This document shows, in pieces, positions 25,484-35,465 of a DNA stretch of 64,000 nucleotides. How positions within the stretch are numbered: the stretch's first letter is position 1; every line of letters starts with the position of its first letter. Origin of the DNA: JASHVB01 sp035523995 (GTDB lineage: Bacteria > Pseudomonadota > Alphaproteobacteria > Acetobacterales > Acetobacteraceae); assembly GCA_035523995.1 (NCBI GenBank), contig DATKPQ010000143.1, forward strand, positions 1 to 64,000, read 5' to 3'. Position numbers and translations under genes: made by a program. The notes beneath the pieces are model-generated. The model was not told the DNA's origin. It worked only from the letters and a program-made list of their open reading frames with translations, and ran no database searches.

Positions 25484-27448
25484 TTATCGTGCAGTGATCG
25501 CCTGGCCGCCAGGCAGCACCTCGCCGACACCGATCGCTGCCAGTGCCGTCGCCACGATGTCCTTCGCGGACAGCTTCGCCACGGCAAGTTGCTTCGCCTG
25601 GCTGTCGTGGTCGATGAAAATGTCCGGCAGCATCATCGGCCGCAGCTTCAGCCCGCGATCGAGCAAGCCTTTCCAAGCCAGATGCTGCACCACCTGCGCA
25701 CTGAAGCCGCCGATCGAGCCTTCCTCGAGGGTGATCAGCACTTCGTGGTGGCGGGCCAATTGCTCCACCAGCGCGCCGTCGATCGGCTTGGCGAAACGGG
25801 CATCAGCGACCGTTGTCCGGAAGCCGCGCGCCGCCAACTCGTCGGCGGCCTTCAGCGCATCGGCCAGACGCGGACCCAGGGAAAGGATCGCGATGTTGTT
25901 GCCCTCGCGCAGCACGCGGCCCTTGCCGATCGGCATCGCCGTGCCTCGCTCCGGCAAGGCAACCCCGACGCCTTCGCCGCGCGGATAGCGGAAGCCGGAC
26001 GGGCGGTCGTTGATGCCGGCCGCGGTGGCCACCGCATGCATCAGTTCCGCTTCGTCGGATGGTGCCATCAACACGAAGCCTGGGAGGCAGCCGAGGTAAG
26101 CCAGATCGAAGCTGCCGGAATGCGTGGCACCGTCGGCACCCACCGGCCCCGCTCGGTCCATCGCGAAGCGCACCGGCAGCGACTGGATCGCCACGTCGTG
26201 CACCACCTGGTCGTAGGCGCGCTGGAGGAACGTGGAATAGATCGTGCAGAACGGCTTCATCCCCTCGGTCGCCAGGCCGGCTGCGAAGGTCACCGCGTGT
26301 TGTTCTGCGATCCCCACATCGAAACAGCGCGTCGGGAAGCGTTTTCCGAACTTGTCGAGCCCGGTGCCGGACGGCATCGCCGCGGTGATCGCGACAATGC
26401 TCGGGTCTTGCTCTGCCTCCGCTATCAGCGCCGAGGCGAAGACGTTGGTGTAGCTCGGCGGCCCGGGCGGCGCCTTGGCTTGCTCGCCGGTGATGACGTT
26501 GAACTTGGAAACGCTGTGCAGCTTGTCGGCGGACGCCTCCGCCTTTGCGTAGCCCTTGCCCTTCTGGGTAATGACATGCACCAGGATTGGGCCGGTCTCC
26601 TCCGCCTCGCGCACGTTGCGCAGCACCGGCAGCAGGTGGTCCAAATTGTGCCCGTCTATCGGGCCGATATAGTAAAAGCCCAGCTCCTCAAACAACGTAC
26701 CGCCGGTGAGCATACCACGCGCGTACTCTTCCGCCCGTCCCAGCGTGCGCTCGATGCCGCGCGGGAAGCGCTTGGCCATTTTCGCGCCAAGCTCGCGCAA
26801 GCCGAGGAAGCTGCGCGACGACATCAGCCGCGACAGATAGGCTGACATCGCGCCCACCGGCGGCGCGATGGACATGTCGTTGTCGTTCAGGATCACCACC
26901 AGCCGCGAATGCAGCGCGCCGGCATTGTTCATCGCCTCATAGGCCATGCCGGCGCTCATCGCGCCGTCGCCGATCACCGCGATCACCTGGCGGTCGTCAT
27001 GCTCTGTGCGCCCTTCTTCCTTGAAGCGCTGATTCTTCAAATCCCGCGCCACCGCCATGCCAAGGCCGGCGGAGATCGACGTGGACGAATGCGCTGCGCC
27101 GAACGGGTCGTATTCGCTCTCTGCCCGGCGGGTGAAGCCGGACAGGCCGCCACCCTGGCGCAGCGTGCGGATGCGATCGCGCCGGCCGGTGAGAATCTTG
27201 TGCGGATAGGCCTGGTGGCCGACGTCCCAGATCAGCCGGTCATCCGGCGTGTCGAACACGGCATGAATCGCCACCGTCAGTTCGACGACGCCCAGCGAGG
27301 CGCCGAGATGCCCCCCGGTGACCGACACCGCGTCGATCGTTTCTGCCCGCAATTCATCGGCAAGTTGACGCAATTGCTCCGGGGAGAAGTTGCGCAGATC
27401 CGCCGGAAAGCGGACGCGATCGAGCATAGGCGTGTTCACCGGGCTCAT
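25484..27448 (-). CDS. dxs: 1-deoxy-D-xylulose-5-phosphate synthase
   Basis: Condenses pyruvate and glyceraldehyde 3-phosphate, the first step of the MEP isoprenoid pathway, using thiamine diphosphate. The protein has 654 residues, in the normal range. Thiamine-binding blocks are VGHQAYPHKILTGRRDRI near residue 75 and VIGDGAMSAGMAYEAMNNAG near residue 150; the transketolase-like core continues in YSTFLQRAYDQVVHDVAIQS and DRAGPVGADGATHSGSFDLA. It follows ispA on the same strand by 17 bases, forming an ispA-dxs operon. Confidence 0.96.
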   Translation of the reverse strand: MSPVNTPMLDRVRFPADLRNFSPEQLRQLADELRAETIDAVSVTGGHLGASLGVVELTVAIHAVFDTPDDRLIWDVGHQAYPHKILTGRRDRIRTLRQGGGLSGFTRRAESEYDPFGAAHSSTSISAGLGMAVARDLKNQRFKEEGRTEHDDRQVIAVIGDGAMSAGMAYEAMNNAGALHSRLVVILNDNDMSIAPPVGAMSAYLSRLMSSRSFLGLRELGAKMAKRFPRGIERTLGRAEEYARGMLTGGTLFEELGFYYIGPIDGHNLDHLLPVLRNVREAEETGPILVHVITQKGKGYAKAEASADKLHSVSKFNVITGEQAKAPPGPPSYTNVFASALIAEAEQDPSIVAITAAMPSGTGLDKFGKRFPTRCFDVGIAEQHAVTFAAGLATEGMKPFCTIYSTFLQRAYDQVVHDVAIQSLPVRFAMDRAGPVGADGATHSGSFDLAYLGCLPGFVLMAPSDEAELMHAVATAAGINDRPSGFRYPRGEGVGVALPERGTAMPIGKGRVLREGNNIAILSLGPRLADALKAADELAARGFRTTVADARFAKPIDGALVEQLARHHEVLITLEEGSIGGFSAQVVQHLAWKGLLDRGLKLRPMMLPDIFIDHDSQAKQLAVAKLSAKDIVATALAAIGVGEVLPGGQAITAR

Positions 27449-27465
27449 TTGTATTTTCTCTCCCG

Positions 27466-28386
27466 TCAGCTTCGCCGGTTCACGGCGAAGTCAGCCAGTT
27501 CTCGCAGCAACTTGGCCCTTGGGCCGAAACTGTCTAGATGTGCTGCGGCCTGCTGGGCCAGCATTTCGGCATGGGCCCGGGCACGTTCCGGACCCAAAAT
27601 CGCAACCATCGTCGCCTTGCCGGCGGCGGCGTCCTTGCCAGTGGCCTTCCCGGTTTCCTCCGGGTTGCCCTCGGTGTCCAGTAGATCGTCCGCGATCTGG
27701 AAAGCCGCCCCCAGGTCACGGCCGTAGGCCGCCAGCATGTGCCGCTGCGGCAACGGCGCGCGTCCCAATATTGCGCCCGCCTCGGCGCTGAACTGGATCA
27801 GCCTTCCGGTCTTCAGCGCCTGTAACCGGGTGATCTCAGGACCTGTGAGAGTCTGCCCTTCGGCGAGCATGTCAATCATCTGGCCGCCGCACATGCCGCG
27901 CGCGCCCGCGGCACTGCCCAGCGCCTGCACCAGTTCGCAGCGTGCCTGTGGATCGGAATGGGTATCCGGTTCCGCCAGTACCTCGAACGCGCGGGTCTGC
28001 AAGGCGTCGCCGACCAGGATCGCGGTCGCCTCATCAAACGCGCGATGGGTGGTCGGCTTGCCCCGGCGCAGGTCGTCATTGTCCATTGCGGGCAGATCGT
28101 CATGGACCAGGGAGTAGGCGTGCAGCATCTCCACCGCGGCGCCGACGCGGGCAGCGCATGTCTCGGAGACGGCGAACAAGGCGGCGGTTTGCATGACCAG
28201 GAAGGCGCGCAGGCGCTTGCCGCCGTTGAGCGTGGCGTAGCGCATGGCTTCCAGAAGCCTGGCTTCGGCGCCGTCAGGCTGGGGCAGAAGCGTGTCGAGA
28301 GCGGTCTCCACGGTGCGCGCCACGCGCGTCATCGCTTCTGGCAGGGTCTCGCCCAACGCCCTCGATCCGATAGCGTCCAATGCCAC
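27466..28386 (-). CDS. ispA: Farnesyl diphosphate synthase
   Basis: A 306-residue trans-prenyltransferase that makes farnesyl diphosphate from IPP and DMAPP. The first aspartate-rich motif is D96-D102 (HDDLPAMDNDD) and the second is D233-D237 (IADDLLDTEGN). GGKRLR at 55-60 binds diphosphate. The residues before the first motif (EMLHAYSLV) suit a short-chain enzyme. It precedes dxs in one operon and is divergent from ispH. In many relatives a small xseB gene sits just upstream; none is evident here. Confidence 0.93.
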   Translation of the reverse strand: MALDAIGSRALGETLPEAMTRVARTVETALDTLLPQPDGAEARLLEAMRYATLNGGKRLRAFLVMQTAALFAVSETCAARVGAAVEMLHAYSLVHDDLPAMDNDDLRRGKPTTHRAFDEATAILVGDALQTRAFEVLAEPDTHSDPQARCELVQALGSAAGARGMCGGQMIDMLAEGQTLTGPEITRLQALKTGRLIQFSAEAGAILGRAPLPQRHMLAAYGRDLGAAFQIADDLLDTEGNPEETGKATGKDAAAGKATMVAILGPERARAHAEMLAQQAAAHLDSFGPRAKLLRELADFAVNRRS

Positions 28387-28672
28387 GTCAGCCCCTGATT
28401 GATCCCCGAATCGGGCACGATTGCCCCAAAGGAGGATATGATATCCCGGTGCCAGCCGCAGAATGCGGCACCGTGCGCCCCGCTGATGGCTGTTGCGCTT
28501 TTGCCACAGCTTGCTGGCGGGGGCCGCCTTCCGAGCTTGCTTAGCCTATGGAATGACTCGCGACTATCCCCACGTTCATGGCTTGGACAGGTCGCGGCGT
28601 TGTCGGGCAGGGGGCGGCATGTCATATCCGACTGCGCAAGTCGGCCAAATGCCGTCCGGGAGATTGAAGGGC
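28387..28672. promoter_or_regulatory. Divergent promoter region between ispA and ispH
   Basis: A 286-base gap between two divergent isoprenoid genes; the promoters for both must lie here. I find no xseB and no clear operator palindrome. AGATTGAAGG at about 28661-28670 can serve as the ispH ribosome binding site. Confidence 0.45.
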
Positions 28673-29602
28673 ATGATGCGGGTGGTACTGGCACAGCCGC
28701 GCGGCTTCTGCGCCGGCGTCGAGCGGGCGATCGAGATCGTGGAACGAGCGCTGAAGAAGTACGGCCCGCCGATCTATGTTCGTCACGAAATTGTGCACAA
28801 CCGGCACGTTGTGGAAAGCCTGCGGACCCGGGGCGCGATTTTCGTGGATGAGCTGGACGAAGTGCCGCCCGGCGCGCGTACCGTGTTTTCCGCACACGGT
28901 GTGGCCAAACGAATCGAGGAACTGGCCTCGGCGCGCGACCTGCCGGTGATCGATGCGACCTGTCCGCTGGTTGCCAAGGTGCACAATGAGGGCCGCCGGT
29001 ACGCCGGCCAGGGGCGGGAGATCGTCCTGGTCGGCCATGCCGGCCATCCGGAGGTGGAAGGCACGATCGGCCAGATGCCCTGCAAAGTGCATCTGGTGCA
29101 GACGGTGGACGACGTCGCCGGGTTGAAGGTCGCTGATCCGGACAAGCTGGCCTACATCACGCAGACCACGCTTTCGGTGGATGACACGCGGCACATCATC
29201 GCGGCGCTGAAGGCGCGCTTCCCGGGCATCGTCGGGCCCGATGTGCGCGACATCTGCTATGCCACGCAGAACCGCCAGCAGGCGGTGCGGGAGCTGGCCC
29301 ATGCGGTGGACGTGATTCTGGTGGTGGGATCGCGCAATTCGTCCAATTCCAACCGGTTGCGCGAGATCGGTGAAGAATTGGGCAAGCCTGCCTATCTGAT
29401 CGACGATGCCGACGCGCTGGATCCGGCGTGGTTCGTGGGTGTCGAGACCGTCGGGCTGACTGCCGGTGCTTCGGCGCCGGAGACGCTGGTGCAGGGCGTG
29501 ATCGCGGGGCTGCGCCGGTTCGACGAGATCCAGGTCTCCACGCTGAGCGGCGTGGAAGAGAATGTGCGCTTTCGCTTTCCGGCCGAACTGGCCGACGCGT
29601 AA
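28673..29602 (+). CDS. ispH: 4-hydroxy-3-methylbut-2-enyl diphosphate reductase
   Basis: The last MEP-pathway enzyme, reducing HMBPP to IPP and DMAPP with a [4Fe-4S] cluster. The 309-residue protein has all three cluster cysteines: C13 (PRGFCAGVERA), C97 (DATCPLVAKVH) and C195 (VRDICYATQNRQ). The block SSNSNRLREIGEELG is also conserved. The start at 28673 gives the usual N-terminus; longer in-frame starts exist but add unlike sequence. The stop overlaps the AAGGAG of hpnH, so the two genes are co-transcribed. Confidence 0.96.
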   Translation: MMRVVLAQPRGFCAGVERAIEIVERALKKYGPPIYVRHEIVHNRHVVESLRTRGAIFVDELDEVPPGARTVFSAHGVAKRIEELASARDLPVIDATCPLVAKVHNEGRRYAGQGREIVLVGHAGHPEVEGTIGQMPCKVHLVQTVDDVAGLKVADPDKLAYITQTTLSVDDTRHIIAALKARFPGIVGPDVRDICYATQNRQQAVRELAHAVDVILVVGSRNSSNSNRLREIGEELGKPAYLIDDADALDPAWFVGVETVGLTAGASAPETLVQGVIAGLRRFDEIQVSTLSGVEENVRFRFPAELADA

Positions 29603-29616
29603 GGAGTTTTGCCCGT

Positions 29617-30780
29617 ATGGCTGTTCCTTTGAACCAGGCTTTGCGCGTCGGCGCCTATGTGGTGAAGCAGCACATGCTCGGGCGGAAGCGCTATCCGCTG
29701 GTGCTGATGCTGGAGCCATTGTTCCGCTGCAATCTGGCCTGCGCTGGCTGCGGCAAGATCGACTATCCGGCGGAAATTTTGAACCAGCGCCTGTCGGTCG
29801 CCGAATGCATGAAATCGATCGACGAATGTGGTGCTCCGGTGGTGGTGGTAGCGGGCGGCGAGCCGCTGCTGCATCGCGAAATAGAGCAGATTGTGGATGG
29901 TGCGATCGCGCGGAAGAAGTTCGTGATCGTGTGCACCAACGCGCTGCTGCTGGAAAAGAAGATGCACTTGTTCAAGCCGAGCAAGTGGTTCTCCTGGTCG
30001 GTGCATCTGGATGGCGGGCGCGAGGAGCATGACATCTCGGTATGCCAGACCGGGGTGTATGACCGCGCCGTGGCCGCCATTGCCGAGGCGAAGCGCCGCG
30101 GCTTTCGTACGATCATCAACGCGACATTGTTCAATACCGCCGAGCCGGCGAAGGTGGCTGCCTTCTTCGATGATGTGATGGCGATGGGGGTGGACGGGAT
30201 TTCGGTGTCACCCGGCTATGCGTATGAACGCGCGCCGGACCAGCAACATTTCCTGAACCGGTCGAGGACGAAGGAATTGTTCCGCGGGATCTTTGCGCGG
30301 GAAGGGAAGGGGACATGGAAGAAGAAATGGGCGTTCAACCAGTCTTCCATGTTCCTGGATTTCCTGGCGGGGAACCAGACGTTCCATTGCACGCCATGGG
30401 GCAATCCGACGCGCACCTATTTTGGTTGGCAGAGGCCGTGTTACCTGCTTGGCGAGGGCTACGCCAAGACGTTCCGCGAGCTGATGGAGACGACGGATTG
30501 GGACCGCTACGGCACGGGTAATTACGAAAAATGCGCCGATTGCATGGTCCATTCGGGGTATGAGGCTACCGCAGTGACGGAGACGATGCGCCGGCCGTGG
30601 CGCGCGGCGGCCCAGGCGGTGCGTGGGATCAGGACCGAGGGTCCGATGGCTCCGGACATCCCGTTGGAGAGCCAGCGGCCGGCGGAGTACGTGTTCAGCC
30701 GGCATGTGGAGCAAGCGCTGACGCGGATCCGGGCAAAGAACCAGGAGCCGAAGGAGAGCGTGGCGGACGCCGCCGACTAA
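29617..30780 (+). CDS. hpnH: Adenosyl-hopene transferase HpnH
   Basis: A radical SAM enzyme that attaches the 5'-deoxyadenosyl group to the hopene skeleton, the first step of extended (C35) hopanoid formation. The cluster cysteines are C38, C42 and C45 (RCNLACAGCGK). VVVVAGGEPLLHREIEQIVD is the usual radical SAM strand, and KWFSWSVHLDGGREEHDISV and GISVSPGYAYERAPDQQHFL are HpnH-typical. The protein has 387 residues. AAGGAG is formed by the ispH stop (TAAGGAG), 8 bases before the ATG. Linkage to ispH gives it precursor supply in the same transcript. Confidence 0.95.
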   Translation: MAVPLNQALRVGAYVVKQHMLGRKRYPLVLMLEPLFRCNLACAGCGKIDYPAEILNQRLSVAECMKSIDECGAPVVVVAGGEPLLHREIEQIVDGAIARKKFVIVCTNALLLEKKMHLFKPSKWFSWSVHLDGGREEHDISVCQTGVYDRAVAAIAEAKRRGFRTIINATLFNTAEPAKVAAFFDDVMAMGVDGISVSPGYAYERAPDQQHFLNRSRTKELFRGIFAREGKGTWKKKWAFNQSSMFLDFLAGNQTFHCTPWGNPTRTYFGWQRPCYLLGEGYAKTFRELMETTDWDRYGTGNYEKCADCMVHSGYEATAVTETMRRPWRAAAQAVRGIRTEGPMAPDIPLESQRPAEYVFSRHVEQALTRIRAKNQEPKESVADAAD

Positions 30781-30818
30781 CCTCTCCCGCGCGCGCTTTT
30801 CGCGCGCCGGAGAGGTTT
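30781..30818. terminator. Hairpin terminator between hpnH and adhP
   Basis: CCTCTCCCGCGCGCG and CGCGCGCCGGAGAGG form a 15-base stem with one mismatch and a short T-rich loop, followed by TTT on the plus strand. It sits between convergent genes and probably works for hpnH, and perhaps for both directions. Confidence 0.75.
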
Positions 30819-30822
30819 CGTA

Positions 30823-31866
30823 CTACGCGGCCATATCCAGCACCACGCGGCCCTCGATCTGTCCCTTCCGCATCTTGTCGAACACTGCGTTGATATTCTC
30901 CAGTTTGTCCGTTGAGACCGTCGCCTTCACCTTCCCCTCGCCGGCAAATTGCAGCGACTCCTGCAGATCCAGCCGCGTGCCGACGATCGAGCCGCGCACC
31001 GTGGTTCCGTTCAGCACCATGTCGAAGATCGGCAGTGGGAAACTGCCTGGGGGCAGGCCGTTCAGCGACACCGTGCCGCCGCGCCGCAGCATCCCCAGCG
31101 CTTGCTCGAACGCCTTGGGCGAGACCGCCGTCACCAGCACGCCATGCGCGCCCCCGATCTCCTTCTTCAATACCGCAGCGGGATCGGCATTGCGCGCGTT
31201 CACCGTGACGGCGGCGCCCAGCCGGCGGGCGAGATCCAGCTTGTCGTCAGCAACGTCCACTGCGGCGACGTTGAACCCCATCGCCTTGGCGTATTGCACC
31301 GCCATGTGGCCCAGGCCGCCGATGCCGGAGATCGCCACCCAGTCGCCGGGCTTCGCATCCGTCATCTTCAGGCCTTTGTACACGGTAACGCCGGCGCACA
31401 GCACCGGTGCGATCTCCACGAACCCGACATTGGCCGGGAGGTGACCGACATAGTCCGGGTCGCCGATGACATACTCGGCGAAACCGCCGTTCACGGAATA
31501 GCCCCCATTTTGCTGTTGCTCACACAGCGTTTCCCAGCCGGCGAGGCAATGCTCGCAATGGCCGCATGCGCTGTAGAGCCAGGGCACGCCGACGCGGTCG
31601 CCTTCCTTCACGTGCTTCACGCCCGCCCCGACGGCACAAACGTGGCCTACGCCTTCATGCCCGGGGATAAAGGGCGGGGTGGGCTTTACCGGCCAATCAC
31701 CTTCGACCGCGTGCAGATCGGTGTGGCACACGCCGCAGGCGGCGACCTTGATCAGGATTTCGCCGGCCTTGGGTTCCGGGACCGGCAGTTCCCGGCACTC
31801 CAGCCTGGCGCCAAGCGCGGGAACCACGGCAGCACGCATCGTCCTGGGCATGGGTTGTTCCTCCAT
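30823..31866 (-). CDS. adhP: Zinc-dependent alcohol dehydrogenase AdhP
   Basis: A 347-residue medium-chain NAD-dependent alcohol dehydrogenase. Catalytic zinc ligands lie in ACGVCHTDLHAVEGDW and IPGHEGVGHVCAVG; the structural zinc is held by CGHCEHCLAGWETLC. The NAD-binding Rossmann turn is ISGIGGLGHMAVQYAKAMGF. The whole sequence resembles AdhP or AdhA ethanol dehydrogenases. Starts at 31866 or 31851 (MPRTMRAAVV) both fit. It is monocistronic and convergent with hpnH. Confidence 0.93.
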   Translation of the reverse strand: MEEQPMPRTMRAAVVPALGARLECRELPVPEPKAGEILIKVAACGVCHTDLHAVEGDWPVKPTPPFIPGHEGVGHVCAVGAGVKHVKEGDRVGVPWLYSACGHCEHCLAGWETLCEQQQNGGYSVNGGFAEYVIGDPDYVGHLPANVGFVEIAPVLCAGVTVYKGLKMTDAKPGDWVAISGIGGLGHMAVQYAKAMGFNVAAVDVADDKLDLARRLGAAVTVNARNADPAAVLKKEIGGAHGVLVTAVSPKAFEQALGMLRRGGTVSLNGLPPGSFPLPIFDMVLNGTTVRGSIVGTRLDLQESLQFAGEGKVKATVSTDKLENINAVFDKMRKGQIEGRVVLDMAA

Positions 31867-33211
31867 GATCGGGTGTTGGTGTTTCCGTATCTATATAGCA
31901 ATGGTGGCATACCCGTTACTGCATCGCCCGCGCCGATCGATTGGCCGGCGCGAGGCATCTCGCGCTGGTCTTGTTGTAGAGCCTTGAGAATTAACAAGAA
32001 GTTAAGCGCTGGACGGCTTCGGCATCGCTTTCTTAGCAGCGCAAGCACCTGACGCATTGATGCAGATCATCGCGGGCGCGGGCCGGGCGGTGCCACGGGT
32101 GTTGCAGATTGCCTCAGTGTGCGGGCCAACGCCGATGCCGGCACGGAACGAGAGTACGGTTTCTCCGCCAAAATGAGTTGCAACTTCCGGCGCCATTGCC
32201 ACGACCGATGCCATCCACGCGGGCCCGACGGCACGTGCTCGATGGTGGCGATTTCGTGCAGCCGATCGTCCCGGCACCGATCCTGCGCTGCTGGCAGCAT
32301 TGCGCGAAACGGGGTTGATCGGCGCGGAATTGCCGGACCGCTGGTTGAGAGGGCGTTGCGCGATCTGCATGAGCGACGCGAAATGCTGCGCTGCGTCACG
32401 CGGCGAGGATTGGAAGCGCCGTAGGCTGCGGCCCTGCGTACCGATGGCGCGGTGATCTCGATGGAGACCGACTTCATCGGTCTGGACATGGCCGGCACAT
32501 CCAGCTTGATAGCCGCCGGGGATTCGGTTGATCAGCTTGCCGTCGAGGTAGTTGAGCGCGGCGGAAGGCGCGCGAGAGGTGCGGCTTGAGTTAGGCAGCT
32601 CCAGCGGTCCAAGCGTCGCCGGTTTGACTGCCTTCTCCAGCACGCTGCACACCGCCGCCGTCGCCGGCCAGGGCTCGCGTCTGCGACCCGGTGGGTCATC
32701 CAGGCCGGTGAGGCCGTTCTCCCTTCGCGTGGTCTGAGGGAATTTCGCGTTATCAATCTCTTGCGCTGCGGCGATGAGGTTGATATAGAAAATACTGCGC
32801 TGTGAAACTGAGTTCCAGCTTGCCTGCCCGGCCTTAATATGGCCAAGATCGCGATGGCGAAGCTGTGCTGGTGGTTGATCGCATCCCGGTAGGGAAGGCG
32901 ACCAAGACGTCTCAGCTGGATTCTGTAGACTCTGCCTTTTACAGGGAAGGGTGATTGCGGAAGCTCGGCTTTGTCCAGGAGACAACCGGAAATCCGTCTC
33001 GTAGGCAGGATCCAGGCATTTTAACGTCGGAGGACGGCGCCGCATTGGACCGTGTCCCGTGTGGGGAGCGGAGGGGCGGCATGACGCTCCTGGGCGAGGC
33101 TGCCGATCTTGCAGGTTGCCATTGCGGATAGCTTGACGAGAACGCTATCGAGCAAATTGGCGTGATGTCCCGCCGCATGCAGCGTGCGCGCTGTACCGGT
33201 CATCCGCCGCC
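31867..33211. other. Decayed 1.3-kb region without an intact gene
   Basis: Upstream of adhP there is no intact gene. Several frames are open by chance on both strands. On the plus strand 32225-32345 one frame reads PALLAALRETGLIGAELPDR, which faintly resembles an acyl-CoA dehydrogenase N-terminus, but no other part of that family follows. The adhP promoter should be at its low end, where the sequence is AT-richer (TATCTATATAGCAATGG near 31890). Confidence 0.35.
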
Positions 33212-33708
33212 CTAGGCAATACGAATGGCTCGAACCAAGCCTCGAATGGCTGCCTTATAGGGGAAGATACTCAGAGCGTCAGTGCGCCGCTTTACCTCGC
33301 CGCGGAGCCGTCCAAGCGGATTGAAGCAATGCAGTTTGGCGCGATGCAGCTCCTGAAAGTTCATGCAAGCGGGTACGGCTGCTGCGGAGTGGCCCATCAT
33401 CGATGCAAGCTTTGGCAGCTGGGAAGGTGATTGGTCGGCGACCTCGCCCGCGATCCCTTGGCGGCGGCCGCGGTAACTTCTTCTGCAAAGCGCGGCGATG
33501 CACGTGGCGGCAAGACCGGTGCTCTGGTGGGCGCCCCTGCGCCAGCAGGTTGCCGATCGGTTGGACCCGGCAGCGCTGCGCGGGTTACGCCGAATAATCG
33601 TGTCACGGCGACCTTCAGACCCTCATGGGCATCGGCGACTACCAAGTTGATGCAAAATTCGCGCGCACCGGGCAAGCTCGCACAGGAATTCGACTTAGAC
33701 GTTTCCAA
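33212..33708 (-). pseudogene. IS256-family transposase remnant
   Basis: A broken mutator-type transposase read in more than one minus-strand frame. The upstream part has NLVVADAHEGLKVAVTRLFG (IS256: VISDAHEGLKAAI), and the downstream part has ELHRAKLHCFNPLGRLRGEV then KRRTDALSIFPYKAAI, matching the IS256 C-terminal block (HRAKLHSTNPLERLNGEIKR). A short piece KLASMMGHSAAAV matches the helix before it. The N-terminal half is missing, and stops and frame changes interrupt the rest. I could not define terminal inverted repeats. Confidence 0.8.
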
Positions 33709-34028
33709 CCGTACGACGTAACGAACGACGACTCCGCTGTGGTTGCCAGAACGGGCATCTCAGGTGATTTATGAAACGAGCATACGCCTATGCGCGGCGG
33801 CGCCGTTTTGCCTCCTCTTCCAGCGAGCTCTTACGAGTATATTGCCGCTTCTAATGTATGCTGACATGCCTGGTTCGACCTGGCACGAAGATCATTGTCT
33901 GTTGATATCTTTAGAGGACTGTTTGAAACGCTTCTTGGTCGACGAAGTTGAGTCATGAAACGAGTACCCAGAATCAGAGAAGCGCAGCATAACCCGCAGC
34001 GCGTCATTCGGTCAGGGAGGGGCTGCTG
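33709..34028. other. Gap upstream of the XRE regulator
   Basis: 320 bases between the IS256 remnant and the XRE-family gene. It is AT-richer than the genome average (for example 33890-33940), which suits a promoter for the regulator. I see no gene. Confidence 0.35.
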
Positions 34029-34919
34029 ATGTCCATGAGTTATACCGAGATAGGCCACCAACTGCGGGCCTATCGCCTTGAGTCGGGGCTGCGCGCAGAG
34101 GAAATTGCTGCCCGCCTGGGCGTGTCGCGCGCCGCGCTCTACCGCTACGAGAAGGGCGAGGTCATCAAGCTCGACACCCTCAAGCGCCTCGCCGAACTGC
34201 TGAAAATCTCTCCACTCTCCTTGCTCGGCATCGGCGTCACGTACTGCAACCGTCCGATCGGCTATTTCGAACGCGTCCGCCAGATCGAGGAAACCGCCGA
34301 CCAGATCCTGCAATTGTTCGGGCCGGTCTGCTACCTGACCACATCGGCGTCATACGACGCTGCCCTGGCGGAGGCATTCGAGGAAGTTGCCGACCAGGCC
34401 GGCCACGAGCGTACGGCGATGCGCAGCATGGCAGAACAAGTGCTGAACATCCTGGCGGCGCGCAAGCGGATGTACGCGATGCGGCGGCCAGGGATCATCG
34501 CCATGGTCTCGCTGGCCTCGGTGCAGCGCATGCTGGAGACGGGGATCGCCGGCAGCGCCGCGGTGTCCGACCGCGTGCGCGCCATCTGCCGCGACGTTGC
34601 CGTCAGCGAGATCGAAAACATGGCGCATCTTATGGAGACCGAGCCGATGGGCCTGCAGTTCGGCTTGCTCGCCGGCGCGGAGCCAAGTTCGGCGTTCAAG
34701 ATCCTGCGTGCGCGCGACCGGGTCAGCCTGGCGATCAACCCGTTCCGGACGGACACCCACCCCAGTGCGCATACTGGCGTCGCCATGATCACCGGGGCGG
34801 ATGAGGCGATCGCCGCCCATCAGCGCGTGGCGGAGGCGGGCTGGCGCGAGGCTGTGAAGGGTGCGGCGGGGGCAGCCAAGCTGCGCCAATTGCTCCGCAC
34901 ACGGATAGCGGTCGCGTAG
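34029..34919 (+). CDS. XRE-family transcriptional regulator
   Basis: A 296-residue regulator with an N-terminal helix-turn-helix of the XRE type (IGHQLRAYRLESGLRAEEIA, ARLGVSRAALYRYEKGEVIK). The remaining 220 residues form a helical domain I do not recognise, with YFERVRQIEETADQILQLFG and RMLETGIAGSAAVSDRVRAI; a ligand-sensing role is possible. AGGGAGGGG lies 8 bases before the start. It is the only clearly intact regulator inside the decayed island and has no obvious target operon beside it. Confidence 0.83.
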   Translation: MSMSYTEIGHQLRAYRLESGLRAEEIAARLGVSRAALYRYEKGEVIKLDTLKRLAELLKISPLSLLGIGVTYCNRPIGYFERVRQIEETADQILQLFGPVCYLTTSASYDAALAEAFEEVADQAGHERTAMRSMAEQVLNILAARKRMYAMRRPGIIAMVSLASVQRMLETGIAGSAAVSDRVRAICRDVAVSEIENMAHLMETEPMGLQFGLLAGAEPSSAFKILRARDRVSLAINPFRTDTHPSAHTGVAMITGADEAIAAHQRVAEAGWREAVKGAAGAAKLRQLLRTRIAVA

Positions 34920-35465
34920 AGGCCGCAGTCCATCTGGTACCATTCTCGCAAATGACCCTCTCGCAAATGACCCGTGCCGGGATGCTGGGAGCAGGAAATT
35001 AACGACTGCTTAACGCGATGCCCCCAGTCTGGATAGCCCACCCAGGGGCGGACGACCCGCTTGCGTGCTACCGGTTTCGCCGATAAAACGCATTCCGCTT
35101 CGCTGGTTGGAACCAGCAAGAGAATTTGTCACTCCGCAAGTACGGCCATCTTGGTGGCAGCGCGATCTCAACCGTTGAGAATCAATACCGATCCGTGTAC
35201 CTATGCGGTTGGGGGTGATTCGACATTTGCAGTGCCTGGGTGGTAACGCGCAGCGGCAGGGGTATTGGTGCCGGCCGGAGGCTTCCGTGTGAAACGGTTG
35301 TAAGGACAATAAGACACTCCTTGCGGCTCGTATTCTGATGCTGACGCATCGATCCCACCGCCGATGGCAATGTCGGTCCACGACGCTGGAGACTGGGATT
35401 GAATCGTTGCGATCACAACGCTAGGTGCCGTCTGCGCGAGGTTTGGCATGAGGGGAGGAGGGGTC
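34920..35465. other. 546-base gap, nothing recognisable
   Basis: Between the XRE gene and the small gene at 35466. Minus-strand ORFs of about 100 codons overlap here but share no family motif and have ordinary chance composition. Promoter signals for the small gene are expected near 35400-35450. Confidence 0.3.

Noticed and set aside
23831..26845. A 1004-codon open frame on the plus strand across the tail-collar and dxs genes
   Set aside because: It is the antisense of strongly recognised genes. Its protein is rich in Arg, Gln, His and Gly with no motif, as expected from high GC.
32225..32345. Possible acyl-CoA dehydrogenase N-terminus (PALLAALRETGLIGAELPD)
   Set aside because: Only about 20 residues resemble the family, and no downstream part is found. 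Too weak to annotate as a pseudogene.
32002..33045. Minus-strand 347-codon frame in the decayed region
   Set aside because: No family motif, no ribosome binding site, and no codon bias like the neighbours; treated as chance.
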